A DNA stretch of 64,000 nucleotides from Bradyrhizobium yuanmingense (lineage in GTDB: Bacteria; Pseudomonadota; Alphaproteobacteria; Rhizobiales; Xanthobacteraceae), in assembly GCF_029167105.1 (NCBI RefSeq), contig NZ_JARFML010000022.1:80406-144405 (forward strand). The letters are read 5' to 3'. A model generated the notes under the pieces. It was not told the origin of the DNA. It made no database searches and saw only the letters and a program-made list of their open reading frames with translations. This document shows positions 62,308 through 64,000 of this stretch, one piece after another. The translations under genes and the position numbers were made by a program. Numbering within the stretch: position 1 is the first letter of the stretch; every line of letters starts with the position of its first letter.

Positions 62308-63552
62308 GGATTCCGGTGCGGCGCGCGAATGCACGTGCTCGGGCCGCACGCCGAGCGCAAGCAGGCGCGCGGGAATGCCCTGCAGCCATGGCAGCGCGGT
62401 GATGAGACGCACGACCAGCGGCACCTTCAGTGGCCGATCGCCGCCCTGCAAGGCGCCGCTGATGATGTTGTTCTGCACGATCACCTGCATGCGTTGCGTC
62501 ATCTTCACCGGGAACTCGCGACGGCGCCTGATGGCATCGAGCTCGTGCTCGGACGGGCAGCTATGTTGCAGCTTCTCCGCCAGGAGGTTCGCGGTCGCAA
62601 CCGCATCCTGGACGGCGAGATTGACGCCGACGCCGCCGATCGGCGACATCGCATGCGCGGCGTCGCCGATGCACAACAGGCCCGGCTTCGTCCAGCGCGT
62701 CAGGCGGTTGATCGCGACGGTGAGCAGCTTGATGTCGTTGAAGCTCTTCACCTCGGCGATGCCGGAGCGGAGGATCGGCGCCATGCGCACGACGTCGTCG
62801 AGCAGGGCCGACAGTCCTCTCGCCTTCACCGCATTGTACTGTCCCTTGGCGATGACATAAGCGCATTGCCAATAATCGCCGCGGTCGAAGGTGATCATCA
62901 TCTTGCCGGGCTCGACCCGCGCGAACACGCTCTCGGTCTCGTCGGGCCTGCGGCCGGCGCGGAACCAGAGCACGTCCATCGGCGCGCCGATCTCCTCGAC
63001 GCCAAGGCCGGCGCGCTCGCGTACCGTCGAATGCCGGCCGTCGCAGGCAATGGTGAGATCGGCCTCGATGGCGATGATGCCGTCGGGCGTCTTCGCCCGC
63101 ACGCCGGCGATCGTCTCGCCACGGCGGATCAGATCGATCGCCTCGGTGTTCATCATCACCTCGAGCGAGGCAAAGCGCCGGCCGGCCTCCCGCAGGAAAT
63201 TCAAGAAATCCCATTGCGGCATGAAGGCGATGAAGGGGTATTTGGACTTGAGCCGGCTGAGATCGGCTACGCGGACCGGCGTGCCGCCGAACAGGCCGTC
63301 CATCTTTTGCAGGCGCTGATGCGGCAGCTTCAGGAAGCCGTCGATCAGGCCGAGCTCGTCCATCACTTCAAGCGTCGAGGGATGCACGGTATCGCCGCGG
63401 AAGTCGCGGAAGAAATCCGCATGCTTCTCTAGCACCACGACGTCGATGCCGGCGCGTCCCAGGAGATAGCCGAGCATCATGCCGGCAGGTCCCCCGCCGA
63501 CGATGCAGCAGCGGACCTTCATGGTCCGCGCAGGTTGTTGGTCGGAGGTCAT
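62305..63552 (-). CDS. FAD-dependent monooxygenase (PHBH-type)
   Basis: The 415-residue flavoprotein has the FAD-binding GxGxxG variant CIVGGGPAGMMLGYLLGRAG, the DG motif TIACDGRHSTVRE and the second FAD motif LLCIGDAAHAMSPIGGVGVN, in class A aromatic hydroxylase order. The substrate is unknown; the closest groups hydroxylate aromatics or quinone precursors. The start could be ATG 63552 or 63522. The stop codon is supplied by the adjoining repeat. Confidence 0.85.
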   Translation of the reverse strand: MTSDQQPARTMKVRCCIVGGGPAGMMLGYLLGRAGIDVVVLEKHADFFRDFRGDTVHPSTLEVMDELGLIDGFLKLPHQRLQKMDGLFGGTPVRVADLSRLKSKYPFIAFMPQWDFLNFLREAGRRFASLEVMMNTEAIDLIRRGETIAGVRAKTPDGIIAIEADLTIACDGRHSTVRERAGLGVEEIGAPMDVLWFRAGRRPDETESVFARVEPGKMMITFDRGDYWQCAYVIAKGQYNAVKARGLSALLDDVVRMAPILRSGIAEVKSFNDIKLLTVAINRLTRWTKPGLLCIGDAAHAMSPIGGVGVNLAVQDAVATANLLAEKLQHSCPSEHELDAIRRRREFPVKMTQRMQVIVQNNIISGALQGGDRPLKVPLVVRLITALPWLQGIPARLLALGVRPEHVHSRAAPES

Positions 63553-63692
63553 TGCCGACACGATCCGCGCTGTGAGTATCGATCGGGATATTGCGGTCGA
63601 TACTAGCGCGATTCAGACCGAAGGCCTTCTCAATTTGCAGGCGAAAGCCGCGGAGGTCGGTTTGCGCCGGCCTATGAACGCTCGACAGCAAA

Positions 63693-63713
63693 AGGCCCGC
63701 ACGGCGCGGGCCT
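63693..63713 (-). terminator. Terminator of the rightmost gene
   Basis: AGGCCCGC and GCGGGCCT pair around a 5-base loop and, read on the minus strand, run into TTTT. It lies 14 bases beyond the stop of the gene at the right edge. Confidence 0.75.
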
Positions 63714-63727
63714 CGCCTAAGACCAGA

Positions 63728-64000
63728 CTATTTCTGATCCTCGTTGCTGGTTCCGCTGCCCGGACTGCCGATCGGCAGCCCATTGGGCGCATGGCCGACA
63801 CCCATGTTTCGCTCGGCCTGCGCTGCTGACGGCGTCTTGCCGGCGGCGGTTGGGGTTTGAACGTTGGGGTTGATTGGACCGGTGTTGGTGTTGGCGTTGG
63901 CGCCCGTCGTCGTGCCACGGATCCCCATGCCGGAGGGGCCCGATGGCCCGGAATTGGCGCTGCTCGGCGAGGTGCCCATTCCCGCACCCGATGAGGCCGC
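63728..64000 (-). CDS. Secreted low-complexity protein, 5' end outside the window
   Basis: The frame is open to the edge of the window and encodes a Gly/Ser/Pro/Asn-rich product (SGPSGPSGMGIRGTTTGANA...) ending NEDQK. An internal ATG lies at 63979, but the same composition continues upstream of it, so the true start is probably beyond the window and is presumably preceded by a signal peptide. No domain was recognised. Confidence 0.5.
   Translation of the reverse strand, partial: AASSGAGMGTSPSSANSGPSGPSGMGIRGTTTGANANTNTGPINPNVQTPTAAGKTPSAAQAERNMGVGHAPNGLPIGSPGSGTSNEDQK

Overview
The window reads as a chromosomal segment of a high-GC alphaproteobacterium, most likely Bradyrhizobium or a close relative in the Nitrobacteraceae. 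The support is family-level: the short SANT/Myb-like protein, DUF3072, omp25/omp31-type beta-barrels starting SAADLGARxYxKAP, an autotransporter, the EpmA/EpmB/EF-P set, a class I PHA synthase, and dispersed palindromic repeats (the 'gcatgatccggaaaa' family) of a kind I associate with this group. About 68 protein genes and one tRNA (Glu, UUC) are supported. No rRNA, CRISPR array, phage or transposase gene was seen.

Layout. 1-4.4 kb: an HU-like protein and a run of very small genes. 4.5-10.6 kb: a secreted tannase-family esterase, an AT-richer islet with one unrecognised zinc-ribbon-like protein beside a large palindrome, an NAD(P)-binding protein, glyoxalase I, a GST and small envelope/PilZ genes, then tRNA-Glu. 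11-15.5 kb: PilZ protein, PrsW protease, HdeD protein, and a DAHP synthase gene preceded by a complete aromatic-codon transcription attenuator (14209-14376), the most striking regulatory element here. 15.5-18.7 kb: epmB and epmA, divergent from efp. 18.7-26.5 kb: peptidoglycan enzymes (M23 peptidase, MltB-like transglycosylase), a MarR-AhpD-cupin unit and a LysR-azoreductase pair, each pair with a clear palindromic operator candidate. 26.5-30.3 kb: class II aldolase, SDR and recJ.

30.5-45.8 kb looks accessory: a soluble receptor with its signalling hairpin ahead of a Cache-like domain, a six-gene catabolic operon (enoyl-CoA hydratase, CaiB CoA-transferase, tripartite TctCBA uptake system, PdxA-family dehydrogenase) facing a GntR regulator, a large autotransporter, a Tat-exported metallo-beta-lactamase-fold protein, and an overlapping nucleotidyltransferase/ASCH gene pair. 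It lies between glpX and recJ, which I recall as neighbours in related genomes, so it may be an insertion.

45.9-50 kb: alaC-hom-glpX, an amino-acid/gluconeogenesis run on the minus strand. 50-64 kb: phaC, a MAPEG protein, paiB-argC, a second Tat-exported MBL protein, a DedA protein, parE, two outer-membrane beta-barrels around an SDR operon, an FAD monooxygenase, and a secreted low-complexity protein running off the right edge.

Names rest on reading the translated sequences against remembered family motifs; no database search was run. Start codons were chosen from ribosome-binding sites and family N-termini and are flagged where uncertain.
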